In this document: positions 1 to 12,990 of the stretch, piece by piece
Layout: each line of letters opens with the position of its first letter
Position numbering within the stretch: position 1 is the first letter of the stretch
Assembly: GCF_001625215.2 (NCBI RefSeq)
Contig: NC_030384.2
Span: forward strand, 37,978,390 to 38,042,389
Length of the DNA: 64,000 nt
From: Daucus carota subsp. sativus
Lineage: Eukaryota; Streptophyta; Magnoliopsida; Apiales; Apiaceae
Direction: 5' to 3'
Made by a program: the position numbers and the translations under genes
Notes under the pieces: generated by a model
Databases searched by the model: none
Told to the model about the DNA's origin: nothing
The model's input: only the letters and a program-made list of their open reading frames with translations

Positions 1-3000
1 CTTCTTTTGCTGGTCTGATTCAAGACATCAGCATCTGAAATCTCTGTACTTGGAGGCCTTGCTGTCAAGCATAAACATAGGCACAAAAAAATAATAAACA
101 GCAGCTCTCAACAATATCATCCATAAAACTTAAAATTCACAAACACTACAGGCACATACATTCTGCAACCATCTTCTCTAAGTCCCTGATGGCTTTTTCA
201 AGCATTGTAGTTTTGGACTTGCTACTAGAACCATCCTTCCTCTGAACATGCGGAACCTTCTGCAAGTTAATTAGAGGGAATGTTTATACAATTAGCAAGA
301 GATTTGCTCATAAAAATTACTACATGCTAAAACAGCCATCCAAAAGTGTTCACATTACAGTGTCACAAATAAACTTCTGTTTTATATAACAGGTATACCA
401 ATTACAGTTTTAAAACATTCAATAATTACTAATGGCCCGTCAAATGTTCACCAATTTACTCAACTACTTTAAAAAAATCGGTCCCGAATTATATTTTTCA
501 TTTGTCATTATGTTACAAAAATTACAATTCTTGCAACATCTTCCCCAATAAGAAACAAAAAATAAAAATAAAACCCGATCCGGCACACGCGGCAAGGCAA
601 GCCAGCAACACTTTTTAAACCATGAATTCATACGATTTTAATATGAAAATTCGCTCAATTTTGCTGATGCTGGAGCTCGAGTAGTGCAAAGAGCCAAAGA
701 CCAGTGCAAGTCAAAAGAATCGAGATTGTTCACAGGCAAAAAACGTCAATATCCTTATTACCCACTCAGAAAACAAATAAAATGAAATCAATATATTGCA
801 ACTGGTATATCAAGTCATTTTTTTATAATCACGGGGTAATAATATACTACTCAAGTATTCCAACTACCATTTGTTACTGTGTACATACAGGTGAACTGAA
901 AGGTAGGCCGGAATATAAATCAATGTCTCACGTCACATTATGCCTTATAATACAAACATTCACTATGCCAAAACATCGGCATAAATTAGGTCCCTGGGTT
1001 GATCCTTAGTCAGCAGACTCAGCACCCTATTTGGAATTATAGTGCAATAGAGTAACTTAAATTGAAATAGGAGAGTATATATGCAAACTACTATATTCGC
1101 GACAAAACCGCATTTATAACCGAACAAGGGTATAATCCGTAGTTAATAGACAGTAAGTAATAAATATTAAAGATTTGAAGTATATATACTATTAGTTCTG
1201 AAAATAATACCAAATAGATTTAGCACTGAAACTCCCTTAAGAATGGTCTGAATTCCGTCAAGTAGATATTAACATTTAAACTTTTTATTATTAGTTCATA
1301 TATTTGAACATACCAACAAATGTTTAAGATTCAAAAGGATCCCGTGCATCTTACAAGATTTAAACATTTCAAATATAATATGATAGATATAATAAATATA
1401 TAGTATTGTCGAGAATCTAATATTACTATTAAGTTTCCAACTTAAGTGTGAAATCATAAGTAATATTTACAAAATTTTAAGAAATATTAAATATATATAA
1501 TAACTAGTGCAATACACGGTCTTCTTTAATATTTCATAGCTTTCTCATGTAGATAATATTTTAATGTAAATAATAAAATATATTGCTAATTAAAAAATAA
1601 TTTGAAGATAGTAAAATTTTAATATAACTAGTAATTACAAATTTAATTAAATTATAATAGAATATAACAATATTTTTCCTTTGTATATAAATGTTGAAAT
1701 TCAATAGTATTAAGCAAGCACAACAAACTGGTCTTTAAGATTTTCAATTGCAGTATGAAAATGTGAGTGGGGTAAGAAAAGTTAATTAAGGTGCTAACCA
1801 TAGTTTGTTTAGACTGTTCACCAATTCTAATCTTTTCACCCTGCTGAGCTGATTGTCCCATGTCTTCACCGCTGCCCACTGATTTTTTATTTAGCATCTG
1901 ATTTGAAGTACCAGAATACTCATTGCGATCTTTAGATTTGCTACTGTGGCGCTCAGTAGGGAGCACTCCTGCCTTCAATTTGTCACCTTTCTCCTCTGCT
2001 ACGACCTCACCATTTGAAACTCTCATCGGGGACTGGTGTGACGCCTTTTTCACACTGGCCGATTTCTTTTTTGCAATAATTTCAGAAGAATTTGACTGGT
2101 TCTGGACCATCGCACCTTCACAATTTACAGATGGTAGAGCCATAACAAGAGTAGAATCTGTAAAGTCTTTCTCTGGTAAGGTCAAAGACCCTGCTGCAGT
2201 TTTCTTGCTTACTTTTAAATTTTTATTCTGAGCCTCTCCATTGTTGCTTTCCCCAGGCCTTTCTGCCAAATCTTTCCTTTTTCGCTTCTTTTGTTGTTGG
2301 TGTTGGTGTGAAACTGATGTGGTGGGCTCATTTCTAATGGAGAAGAAAAAGAAATTTAGGAAAGAAAAAGTATTAGATAAATGGATAGATCAAATAATTT
2401 ATTTTTCTATACATACAAGATTAAGAGAGGAAAATCAAAGAGTAGCAGGACAAGCAAACTCCTAACAGAAAACACAACATAACCATATCTAGACCAGTCA
2501 GTTAGCTATAATGCCCAAACCAACTTAAGGTGATTCGACTTGGCCAATGAAGGTATGGGTAACAAAGTTCTGCAATCCTTTAAGTTCACGAGTTAAAATA
2601 AGTTATGCCAAAGCTGTATCGTTACATGAAATCCTCACATGATCCTATGGTGCCTATCTGACAATTAACACCAGGACAGGCACTGGGCATGGACACTGCA
2701 GCCAAGTATAAAAGCTTGGAAAATATGAGTAGTATAAAATCAAATTCTTTGGGAACATGCATATGAGCGAAAATCTATCGTAGTCATTCTTACATATGCA
2801 TATCAAGCATATATATATAAGATGATTCCTTTATTCATAACTGAAAGAGCACATACAACTTAAATTAGTAATACTAGTCAAATGCATTTTGGATCATATA
2901 TAATCACATAAAAAATATAATTTTACGAATGTGTCCACCTAGCTAAGAGATCTATATAGCTGAGCCCAAGTTATGGTGTCGACATGTAGGCATTTATGTA

Positions 3001-4752
3001 AATTTAAGATATACACACACCTGCAGATAGAGATATATTTCGGTATTTGTATTTCCATGCCTCTCGAGAACATTTAACTGTTTTTTTAGGAATAGATAGG
3101 AGATGACAACTTGACTTTACCAATAAATGATAGACAACAATTTTATATACATGGGCATTACTAATTGTGTAGGCAAAAGAAAGAACCATGTGAACTCCAA
3201 TTATAAAGGTCCCCAAAGGCTATAGTTTTTATGACCCAATCATCATGCTCATTCACGAATATTTCGCTCAAACCTTGGTCAACATGCTTTTTTAGCTTTA
3301 GTCTTGTAAACAAGTATAGTAACAGTATAAGCAGTCTAGTATTAAATAAGTTGTGAAAATGCAATCAGCAAGTAAATTTAAGAAACTAACATGCGCTCCA
3401 ATTTCCCACGGTTGACAAAAAAACCATCATGCTTTATTGCAGAGTTGTCGACTTGAAAGTACTCATCCTGCATCATTAGAAGAGAGGGAGAAATCACTAT
3501 TAGAGTTTATGGTGACACGCTAAAATATAATTTAAGATATTGCAAAACAGTGGGGCAATAACTGTTGTGATGGTTTTTAAGAAATACCAAAAAATACAAA
3601 TCGTCTATATTACACAGTGATGAAATGTAGCATGGGGAGAGAACAGAAGAAGTACATCTGGTGAACTTAATTCTACTGTTCATTCTCCCCAGCACGATTA
3701 GCTGATGCTGGTCAGTTACAACTATTACATTACGGATGCATAAAAAGATTGTCACTACTAACCAGTTCAGCGTCGTCAATGAATGAATCTTCAGTGTCAT
3801 ATTCATCATCATCAGGAACATCATTAAGATCTTCCTCGTCGCTACTATTTTTCCCCTAAGAAGTAGATAGAGTCAACATATAGAGTACCATTTAAAGATA
3901 TGGCACTATACCCACAGTACTTAATAATATTTATCTGCTTACTGGATATACCAGTTTAGCACGTAAAAAAGATATAGTAGCAAGTATCATACCATGTATA
4001 ACCGTTCGATCTTCTCAATTACAGCACTAAAACGACTCGCAGGAGGTGCATCTTGGGCATCATCTTCAGGAGGCTCCCCCTACAAAACCGAACATAACTC
4101 TAATGAGCTGTTTGCGGTATATTAAAGTATTTATACATGCTTTTTTAATTAAAAACAAAAAAAAAAATTAACATTTTAGCATACAGCTTAGTCTCTAAGT
4201 TCCAGATTAAATGATAAAAAAAACTCTGAAATTCAGAAAAGAAAATCATCTGCAAGGGAATTCTTGACACTCTTAATCCTGACTACACATCCACAAACAG
4301 GTATAATGCAACAACTCAGACCTATTAATTTAACAATAGAATACATCAACAGATTAGATCATACCTAATGAAAAAATTATTTAACAATTCAACATCATTT
4401 ATATTCAAGATTAAACGAATTCCACATCAATCGATAAAACACAGAACATTCAACGCAACGAAAATTCACAATTCAATTCAATCATCAACAAAATCAAAAA
4501 GAACAATCAAATCACCGGAGCAACGCGAGTCTCCGAATCAGGCTTCGCAACCGCCGGCATCTCCGGCGCCGGAGATTTCACCTTGGCCGACTTAGCCGCA
4601 TCCTTCGCAGCTCTATTAGCATCTTTCACAAGCTTCTTCCACGACACGATCGTCGTCTCGCCCGGCCTCAACTCCACTTCGAATCTCTGCCGACCTCCGG
4701 CAGTCAAATACGCCGGCGGAGCCCTCGCCGGTGCAGCGTCACCTTCGCTCAT
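1..4752 (-). CDS. UBN: Ubinuclein-like HIRA-complex subunit (HPC2/UBN family), 5' part of gene
   Basis: Plant ubinucleins are the HPC2-like subunit of the HIRA histone chaperone, which deposits H3.3 in the nucleus. Coding exons on the minus strand are 4752-4516, 4079-3993, 3855-3763, 3467-3391, 2333-1799, 259-160 and 61-<1; all phases join. Exon 1 holds the N-terminal motif 'RQRFEVELRPGETTIVSWKK' (residues about 21-40). Exons 3-4 hold the diagnostic HUN/HPC2 motif, 'DEYDTEDSFIDDAEL' joined to 'DEYFQVDNSAIKHDGFFVNR' (residues about 118-160), which in this family contacts HIRA. Exon 5 encodes a Lys/Ser-rich disordered linker with a basic stretch (KKRKRK). Exons 6-7 restart conserved sequence (KTTMLEKAIRDLEKMVAESRPPS). 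The 3' half with the ubinuclein middle domain lies outside the window. The start ATG has a G-rich, otherwise uninterrupted exon behind it. Intron 4 (2334-3390) and intron 5 (260-1798) are AT-rich and I see no gene in them. Confidence 0.9.
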
Positions 4753-6080
4753 CTCAATTACAAAACCTAGGGTTTTAAAAAACTGATAGAGATTGGGGAA
4801 GATTTTATAAGTGTGTATGTGTACGTATAGAGGTGTGTATATAATGTGAAAGATGCGCGGGATAGGGAAAATGCGTAACCGCTCTAAAAAGCAAAGCAGT
4901 GTAGTTGTATTTCCTTTTTATTCACCGCACTGATTATCTTTTCCAATCCCGTTTTGATTTTCATTTTTCTTTTTTCTTTTTTACTTTACACGAGAGTGTT
5001 GTATATATCGGTTCAGACTTCAGAGTCGGGGATATCCGAATTTAAAATCGTTTTGCGAACCTGTCTTGATGTTTATGATCAGAGCATCGTTTCGAGCATT
5101 AATTTATAGTATTTAAAGTGGTGTGAAATGATTTTTTTTCTAGGTGAATCAGGATATTTTATAAATTTTTATTTTTTCTAATGTAAAGGGAAGAAATCAA
5201 TAATTTGATATCTGCGATGATGCTAAAAATATATTTAACACTATATTAAAGTAATTAGTGATTTTTTTTTTGAAGGTAAAGTAATTAGTGATATTAAATT
5301 TTGTGAATATGATGATATTACAATTTGTGAATATGCTGATAATGATGCTTTGAACAAGGTTTCAACACTACAATTGTATCATTTAGTGATTTTTATAAAC
5401 AACTGAAAAAGTGCAATACATGCATGTCGATAATTGAAACACAAAATAAAAATTTCTAGAAAAAGTGCAATATATCTAGTCGATGAACAAGAAAATTCAA
5501 CTACAAATATTGGTGAATGGTCTGAAGATATTAGTTTTATCTCTAATCTGTGTATAAATGATGTTTTTCTTTCTAATGTATTCTTTTTTCCTCCTAAATT
5601 TTTGTCTCACAAAATTTTAAAATCGATTCCTTTTTCTGCCGGTTATCTTTTTCGACATTAAAGACAAAATTATTTAAATGTCTTAATGTGCTTATTTACT
5701 TTCGGTTAGTGATATTTTTTTGAATGAATTTTCTTTTTCCTCACGAAATTGTATTTTCGAGAATTTTTATTAATGAGATATTTTCCCCTCGTGGAATATA
5801 ATATATATAAGTAACCAAACAAATTATTAATTAAGTAAATAATCTTTTTTGATTATACAAAATTCAAGAGCTTGTTAGTGACTATTTGCTAGTATTTGTG
5901 TTATTATATATTTAATACAAGAGAACGAAAAGTAATACTTCCTTTTTTCCACTCATTTGTAATAGTTTTGGAGACTGTTTTGACATATATTAATTTTAAC
6001 ACTTTGTGATGTGTAGTTTTATAATTTATTTTTAATTAATATTTAAATAATTAAACTTATTTAAAGAAAGTCAAACAAAG

Positions 6081-6660
6081 GGGCTGTTTGGCTGAACTTA
6101 AAAGAAGTGACTTATTGCTTAAAATAAAGAAGTGGATTAAAAGTGATAAGTTGGTTTGGACTTATAAGCTACCAGAAGTGTTTGGATACCGTGATTTATA
6201 AGCTACCAGAAGTTTTTTAAGTGTTTGGATAACTTAACTTATAAGTTGGTATTAGTTTGGTAATTTTGTAATACAAATAATTTGTTTCTTTTAAAAAATC
6301 AATTATAATTACAAAAGATCTTTTATTGTTAATACATGAAATATTTTACAAGTACCAAATTTTTAAACGTTGCATTAAAATTAAAAAATTAATAACCGCA
6401 TTAAAATTAAAAAATTTTGGACTAAATTTAATACACTAAATTCTAGATCAAGAGCAATATTATCAGCTAAAGAACATAAATAATTTATTACCGGCAAGTA
6501 AGACAGATCCAAACTCTGCATCTCCTTACACTTAGCAGCAATCAAACCAACTCCTAAATTCCCAACACCTAAACACCACCTAGAAAGAAGCAGAAGTCGG
6601 GGGTGAAAAATAAGCTAGGTTTCAAAGCTTATTTTGCTGACCTTATTTCCGAAACACGCA
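6081..6660. mobile_element. hAT-like non-autonomous element (MITE)
   Basis: The left end begins 'gggctgtttggctgaact' and the right end closes with 'tttccgaaacacgc', an imperfect terminal inverted pair typical of plant hAT MITEs (GCTGTTTGG with CCGAAACA/CCAAACA). Inside the left half the phrase 'ataagctaccagaagt' occurs twice about 37 bases apart. There is no transposase coding sequence. I could not find a clean 8-bp target duplication, so the exact ends are uncertain. Confidence 0.55.
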
Positions 6661-7780
6661 CAAAATAATTTGTGAACCTTATTTTATAGGAACCTTTAAA
6701 TGCGCGTCGAACCATCTATCTCAAAATCAACAACCACACGGAAATTAAGGAGTAATTTATTAGAAAAATATTTTATGCACAAAATTAATTCAAAATTTTT
6801 ACAAAATAATGTGTGTCAATTTTGATTGTAATAAAACTCCTCCATTCACAAAATTAATCACTCCAACTAAAACATTTTACCTCAATTACAATATCATTTT
6901 GCACAAAATTTTATATCCAATTTTATATACTCTTCCTGGTCCATTATATAGGGCGTTTGACTTTTTACACGTATGTTTAGTAGTTTTGACCACATATTTA
7001 AAATTGATATTTTTAAATTTTTTTCCCGAATAAAAATATTTATATCATATTTTTATTCAGAAAAAAAATTATAAAAATATTAATATTTACTATATGGCCA
7101 AAGCACATGTAAAAAAATCAAATGTATTGTATAAGTATATAACACTATTTTATAATATATAGTCATCTTACCGGACTATGTCCGACAGTCCGAGTAATAA
7201 TTTAATCAATAGCTTCCTCTGAAAACTACAGAATTCCAGTCCACATAACACTACAAGACGTCAAGATAATTTTATGGCGCAAGTAAGACATCTTAAAATT
7301 TTTGTTTTCATAAACCCTAACTAGCTAAAAATGAGCTTCACAATTTTCAAGGTTACATAAACCACCTACTATTCACGCACTCAAGTATTTCATGCTTTGT
7401 ATTCTGTGTTAGCTGTTAAGTCACGTCAAGACTTCAGAAGCAGTCAAAAACTTGGCAATTTGAATAATCAGCTGCATCAACTATAAAAAAAATTAAAAAT
7501 ACAAGAATGTTTTTCCATCTAAAAACCAGTAATTAAAACAAATAATTAATTGATTTATTTTACTTTGGAGTTGCATGAAACAGGCATAGCCGCATAGGTG
7601 CATGTGTGTGGTCTTGATCATCTGATGCTTCTAACTATATCATGTGGTAAAGAAAGAGAGTCCAATGTTAAAAGTTAAAACCAAAGCCCTAAAAAAACTC
7701 ATCATGTCTGAACTACTTCGAAAGCATTATGTACTTTAACCTAAAATAGAAAACGCTTCTCATAATTTCTTCACTCTTCA

Positions 7781-7790
7781 TTATATACAC
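7781..7790 (+). promoter_or_regulatory. Probable TATA box of the first PI-like gene
   Basis: 'ttatatacac' lies 68-77 bases upstream of the MADS start codon. The CT-rich leader that follows ('ctctctgtcttatctc') is typical of plant transcription starts. The placement fits a short leader of about 40-50 nt. This is inferred from position and sequence only. Confidence 0.45.
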
Positions 7791-7857
7791 AATTATATTA
7801 ATAATTCCTCCCTTTATCTCTCTGTCTTATCTCTACAATCTGAAAGAAGAGAGAAAA

Positions 7858-9690
7858 ATGGGGAGAGGGAAGATAGAGATCAAGAGGATAGAGAACCAGA
7901 ACAACAGGCAGGTGACTTACTCCAAGAGAAGGAAAGGGTTGATCAAGAAAGCTAAGGAGATTACTGTTCTTTGTGAGGCTGCTGTTTCTGTTGTTATCTT
8001 TTCTTCTCCTTCCAAGCTCTATGAGTATTGCAGTCCCTCCACAAGGTATACATGTATAACAGATGTTGCACTTGTTTTTTCTTGATTTATATATATATAT
8101 ATGTGTGGTTTAGTTTTTATTTTTTGATATGTAGCATAACTGAAATGTTGGATCGGTATCACCAGCACTCTGGACAGAGGTTGTGGGATCCTGAACATGA
8201 GGTTTTTAGTTCTCCCCCCCCCCCCCTCTCCCTCTCTCTCTCTCTCCCTCTCTCCCTCCCTCCCTCCCTCCCTCCCTCCCTCTCTCTCTCTTCCTACCTC
8301 GCCCTCTCTATATTTATATAATTATGTATGTGTATTATAAATAGGAATCTGTTTCTATCTTTTTGGATACATGATACATGGATTATACCCTTTTGTCCAA
8401 CATTTTTTGACATGATTTGATGATAGCATGAGATCTTCAAACAGATCTACATATAGGAAGGAGAGGTGTTGTGTCTCCTACTGTATTTTTAGTAAATTCA
8501 GTGTTCAAGTACATGATGAGGAAAAGTATATATGTATGATAAGTTACATCCATCTATCTTACAGATCTGAAGCTTCATCTCTTCCATTTTCTTGCAAGAT
8601 TTTGCAACGATCTCTAGTTCAATTTTAACTACATTTATCCATATAATAAATATTTATAGCAGTCAAGATTCTTAGCACAAAAAAGTAAAATGAGAATAGA
8701 GATACAGGTAGTCTAGGTCTATAGCTAGCTAATTATCATATAAGGATCTCTCTTCTTACCCGGGTTCTCATATTGTTTTTAGTTTCCTTAACTTTCTTCA
8801 CTTCACATTTTAATAGCCTAAATAATTAAATATAGATATGTTTTGCAAATTAATGGGATATTACAGGCTCTCAGCAATGAAATTAAGAGAATTAAGGAAG
8901 AGAATGAGAAGATGCAAATTGATCTCAGGTACATATATATACTTAAATTTTTTATAAGTCTGTGAATACCAAGTATATGTTTGAATTAATGTGATAATGT
9001 CATATATATATATATATATATATTTTGTGACATCTAAAGTTAAGTTATGAAATTTGCAAGGCACTTGAATGCAGAAGACATCTCTTCTTTGAATATCAAA
9101 GAACTCATGACTATTGAAAATGACCTCGAGAATGGGCTGATGAATATTGGCGAAAAACGGGTATAATTGTATAATCAAGTAAATAGATTGAGATTTTTCT
9201 TTCATTCATGTCATATAATTGGTTTATATATATAAAATGTGTATGAATATATTTTTTTAATTTCCTTTGGATTTTCAGAGGGAGTCGTATAAGAGGATGC
9301 AGAAAGATGTAAGCTCAGGAATCCACTGAATGAATAATCTGATTTACTAAAAATTTTAAATGGTTCTTGATTTACTGATTCTATATATCTTGTGCAGGGG
9401 CAACGTCTGGAGGAGGAGAATATGCAGCTCCGATACGTCTATGTATGTTCATGATTAATCCTGAGAGTATTGAAGATCATATATGTGTTGGTGTGATACA
9501 TATTCTATTGATAATCATGTTTGATATGCAGCAACAACAGATGGAAGCTATGGCTGGCAAAGTGCGAGACATCGAAAATGAATTTAATCATCTGAAAGTG
9601 AATGATCAGTCGTATGAAGCTCAGATGCCCTTTGCCTTCCGCTTGCAGCCTAATCAGCCAAATCTGCATAACCAGATGCTTCTGGACTAA
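7858..9690 (+). CDS. PI: PISTILLATA/GLOBOSA-type MADS-box protein (paralogue A)
   Basis: B-class floral homeotic transcription factor; PI/GLO proteins pair with AP3/DEF and bind CArG boxes to specify petals and stamens. Exons are 7858-8045, 8135-8201, 8867-8928, 9061-9160, 9279-9308, 9398-9442 and 9532-9690, giving 216 aa. The first five lengths (188, 67, 62, 100, 30 bp) are the classic MIKC pattern of B-class genes. The MADS domain (1-60) starts '[20 protein letters not shown]'. The I region and K domain follow ('[20 protein letters not shown]'). The C-terminus carries the PI motif '[17 protein letters not shown]', which fixes the lineage. The MADS domain has a Lys at position 26 where the neighbour paralogue has Asn, and an unusual 'CEAAVS' where PI proteins usually read CDAKVS. 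Intron 2 starts with a poly-C/CT tract and intron 3 has an (AT)n run at 9004-9023. A close tandem paralogue lies 1.5 kb downstream. Confidence 0.93.
8209..8310 (+). repeat. Poly-C and CT/CCCT microsatellite in intron 2 of PI paralogue A
   Basis: A run of 13 C (8214-8226) is followed by (CT)n and a block of CCCT repeats. It starts only about 10 nt after the 5' splice site of intron 2, on the coding strand. Such a tract is likely to vary in length and may assemble poorly. Confidence 0.9.
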
Positions 9691-11234
9691 GAAGCATCTG
9701 CGTAATCTATCTTTGCAATCTTTGCCTGGCCGATCGCGTTATTAAATATAAATCAAGCAACTCCAAGACTTCAAACACATTACATTATAAGCACCTAATT
9801 TATGATTAGGCAAACTTAATTAAATACGGTTTGTGACTCTGTATTAATGTCTGCTCAATCTATATGCTATCATATTACCAATATATCAAGCAGGCATGCA
9901 TCTCCGATAATCTATTATCAGTCAAATACATATATGCATTACGTGATATATCTGGTACTAGAAGCCTCAGTTTTGAGTACATTTTGACATCTACGGTACT
10001 ATTGTTTAGATGGCGTGTCATATATATGGAAGTTTGCGTGACAAATCATTTTGAGAAAATGGAGGAACAAAAGAAATAAAATTAGAAAATACTGCTGGGA
10101 AAACAGATAGTTTGGACAGGTAAAAATTACGCGTGTCACTCTTATTTCTTTACACTTTTTTTGCATTGCTGTACATCTATTTTAAGGCGCATCTAAAACA
10201 TAGTTTCATAAACTTTTTTTGAAATTTTTATTTTTTGTATAAAAATTTAGATAGCAAATATTTATTCAGAAGAAAAAAAATCAAAAAATTTATCAAACTA
10301 TATTTTATGAGAACATTAAAATGCATGCTGAGCCCCCGTCTCCCTATATAAACAATTGAGGGGAAAGGAGAGAGTACTTAATTTTGACAGAATTTCGTCA
10401 AATTTCTGACAATGACAGAAAAGTAAAAGCAAATGGTTGATCAATTTTTTCAAATTTTGAGTAAAAAAACTGATCGATATTATATTACCAAAAAACAAAA
10501 TCCTGTAATTCTACGGAGTACAAATTGAATTTTTGGTTTGGGATTGGACACTTCATAAGTTCTTGTCACATTTTGACTCTTGCACATTGATCTTGTTGTG
10601 AGCAAAAGATTAGATTTCTGATTTGACGGTTAGGATTGATCTTCGTACCACTTGCAAGTAACATCAGGAAAAACCCTAGACAAGACCATCACAAAACTCA
10701 TGGCCCCTAACTATGACAGCAAGGCCCGCATCCCAAGCACAAAACCTACATCTATTTATGATACTTTACTAGCCACCTATGTAATAGGTTGATGATGTTT
10801 GTCACATCTCACAACAAAAACCTTAAAATCCTCACCAAACAACAAGAAATTTAAAAATCCTAGGGGTAAAAAGGTGAAACAAAGTATGATTAATGAGAGA
10901 AACAAAACATGAACCCAAGGGTGATAAGGTGAAACTAGCTAGGGTTAAGAGGGTGAAACAAAGGAGAGTGTGGAAAGAAAACAAGAGATTAAACAGTGAA
11001 ACACTTTGACTTTGTCAAAGACCTAAAAACAGGTCCTTTCTTTTTAACTCTCTGAAAGTTTCTTGTTTCCAAACTATTATTAGAAACTCCACTCTGTAAC
11101 TTAGCTTTATCATTATTTCATCTTTGCTTTTTGCTCTCTCCTCTCCTCTATTTTCACTTGGTTAGTCTATAAAGCAAAGAGAAGGTGAGAGAGATCACAG
11201 AGAGAGGGAGAGAGATCAGAGAGAGATTGGAATT
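9691..11234. other. Spacer between the two PI-like genes
   Basis: This is 1.5 kb of 3' flank of paralogue A and 5' flank of paralogue B. The part at about 10110-10330 is AT-rich and resembles other copies in this window (about 37290-37580 and 38290-38490), with an A/T-rich foldback core and a boundary reading 'tattttatgagaacattaaaatgc'; it is probably a MITE relic. The 500 bases before 11160 contain several near-identical short phrases ('gggtgaaac', 'aggtgaaac') that may be promoter-associated. I see no coding sequence. Confidence 0.55.
11168..11173 (+). promoter_or_regulatory. Probable TATA box of the second PI-like gene, with GA-rich leader
   Basis: 'tataaa' lies about 62 bases upstream of the start codon. 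It is followed by a GA-rich leader (11181-11231) with repeated 'gagag' blocks. In plants GAGA tracts near MADS genes are known binding sites for BASIC PENTACYSTEINE proteins; use here is an inference. Confidence 0.5.
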
Positions 11235-12990
11235 ATGGGGAGAGGTAAGATTGAGATCAAGAGGATTGAGAATTCAACAAACAGGCATGTGACTTATTCA
11301 AAGAGAAGGAATGGTCTGTTCAAGAAGGCTCAGGAGATCAATGTTCTTTGCGACGCTAAAGTCTCGGTGGTGGTTGTCAATAGTTCAAACAAGATGTTTG
11401 AGTTCTGCAGCTCTAACACCACGTATGCGTAGATTCTTTTACATAGTATGATTAGATCATGTTTATTGTAGGGTTGTTTTGAGAGATGGAGTTTTTATTT
11501 GATGTGTTGCAGTTTGGCTAATCAGCTGCAAAGCTACCAGGACATATCCAGAACAAAGCTTTGGGATGCAAAGCATGAGGTTGGTGGCTACTTACCTCTG
11601 GCTGTGTCTCTTTTTTATTCTGTCCATCAGTTTCTTTCCTTACTTGGTTAAAGCAGCTGCTGTATATTGGGCTTCTCCTTTTGTAAAATGATAAAGATTT
11701 GTTGCTTGAAATATGTCATGTAACTTGAAACACAAATTCTTTAAACAGATCTACAAATAGCTACCTAGGATTTGCCCTTATATATATATCCGCCCCCCCC
11801 CCCCCCCCCCCCCCCTCTCTCTCTCTCCCACTCTCTCTCTCTTTCTAATGTAATAGAGAATGAACAGATCTATGGTAGTACGTACATGCTAGCTAGGAGG
11901 AACATGCTCATATATTTTCCCCATTTTTTTTTACACTTTTTAGTGAAAGCTTTTTCAAGTGCACTATTATTTAATTAACAAGTGCTAATGTTCAAATTTT
12001 GTTTCTCTAAATTTGAAAATAAGTTTATAATTTTAGCAAAGAAAGAAGAAAAGAAAATTTAAGTGCATATACCGGATCTGAGAGGCAAATACATATAAAT
12101 CTGTACTCTAGCTAGCTATGTGTTTTGGTAATATTAATTCAGTGGTTTTATGTGTGTAATTTAAATCTCCTTACCGTCTATATATGCGCACTCTAGCTAG
12201 ATTAACTCTTTGCTGTTTTTCTGGGGAAAAATCAGGACCTGTCCAAAGAAATTGAAAGAATCGACAACGAAAATAAGAGCATGCAGATTAGGCTGAGGTA
12301 ATTTATCAAGTTTCGTGCTTGTAATTTTGTTGGTATGTTTTAGAAATTAATATTTGCTTGAGTATACTATAATTGCTTAATTGTCTAGGCACTTGAATGG
12401 GGAAGATGTTACATCCCTGCATTTACCAGAACTCGCTTCCTTAGAAGCTACTCTTGATACTGGCCTTAGGAGAGTTCGAAACTGGAAGGCAAGTCTTAAT
12501 TTTATATCATTCAACACTACTATAGAAATCCAGCTGCTCATCATGTCCTAATGTTTGATTAATCATCTTTTATACAACATTTTCAGATGGAGGAATTCGA
12601 CAAGATTACTCAACGTGTAAGTACATTTCTGCAAGTCCAGTCTTCCGATGTACTAAAAAATTTACTTGAGCTGAAACTAAATACGACTAATTGTTGAATC
12701 AGGATCAAGACCTGGAGGACGAAAACAAGCGCCTCAGGTTCATGCTGGTAAGAATATATACCTGCTACTGAATATTAGGCGCTCCTGTGTTAGTAAATTT
12801 GAATAAAAAGTTTAATTAGTTTCGAGATTTAATTAAATGATTCGGTTACTGCTTTAATTCACAGCAACAACAAGAGATGGGAATGGCAGTGGCAGCAATG
12901 GACAGTAATGTGAGGGATCAATACCAGCAGCAGATGCCCTTCTCATTCCGCGTGCAACCCAATCAACCAAACCTACATGAGAGGATGTAA
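11235..12990 (+). CDS. PI: PISTILLATA/GLOBOSA-type MADS-box protein (paralogue B)
   Basis: Second B-class MADS gene, same strand as its neighbour. Exons are 11235-11422, 11513-11579, 12236-12297, 12389-12488, 12587-12616, 12703-12747 and 12865-12990, giving 205 aa. Exon sizes 188/67/62/100/30/45 are identical to paralogue A; only the last exon is shorter (126 vs 159 bp). The MADS domain begins '[20 protein letters not shown]', with the expected '[12 protein letters not shown]' core. The K region includes '[20 protein letters not shown]'. The C-terminus '[18 protein letters not shown]' is a near-perfect PI motif. By hand count the two MADS domains agree at about 42 of 60 residues, so the duplication is old or one copy has evolved fast. 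The donor of intron 4 reads GCAAGT rather than GT. Intron 2 carries a 23-C run and CT repeats. The intact frame, splice sites and motif argue for a working gene. Confidence 0.93.
11793..11846 (+). repeat. Poly-C (23 nt) and CT microsatellite in intron 2 of PI paralogue B
   Basis: An uninterrupted run of 23 C is followed by (TC)n. It sits in the same intron as the CT tract of paralogue A but about 210 nt from the 5' splice site rather than 10 nt. Confidence 0.9.

Larger units (their letters stand above)
4753..7857. other. Intergenic region between UBN and the first PI-like gene
   Basis: This 3.1-kb stretch is the shared upstream region of two divergent genes. The first 150 bases left of the UBN start hold its leader and probable promoter. 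The rest is AT-rich with no convincing coding sequence; short open frames here (for example 5434-5661 and 6809-7033) have no recognisable motif. A hAT-like MITE lies at about 6081-6660. Around 6950-7100 there is an AT-rich stretch in which 'tttttattc(a/g)gaaaaaaa' and its partner could fold back. The last 300 bases before 7858 presumably carry the MADS gene promoter. Confidence 0.6.

Noticed and set aside
704..1009. Plus-strand frame of 101 codons within UBN intron 5
   Set aside because: Composition is random-like, no motif, and it lies within an intron of a well-supported gene on the other strand.
5434..5661. 75-codon frame between UBN and the first PI gene
   Set aside because: AT-rich, no motif and no promoter or splice signals.
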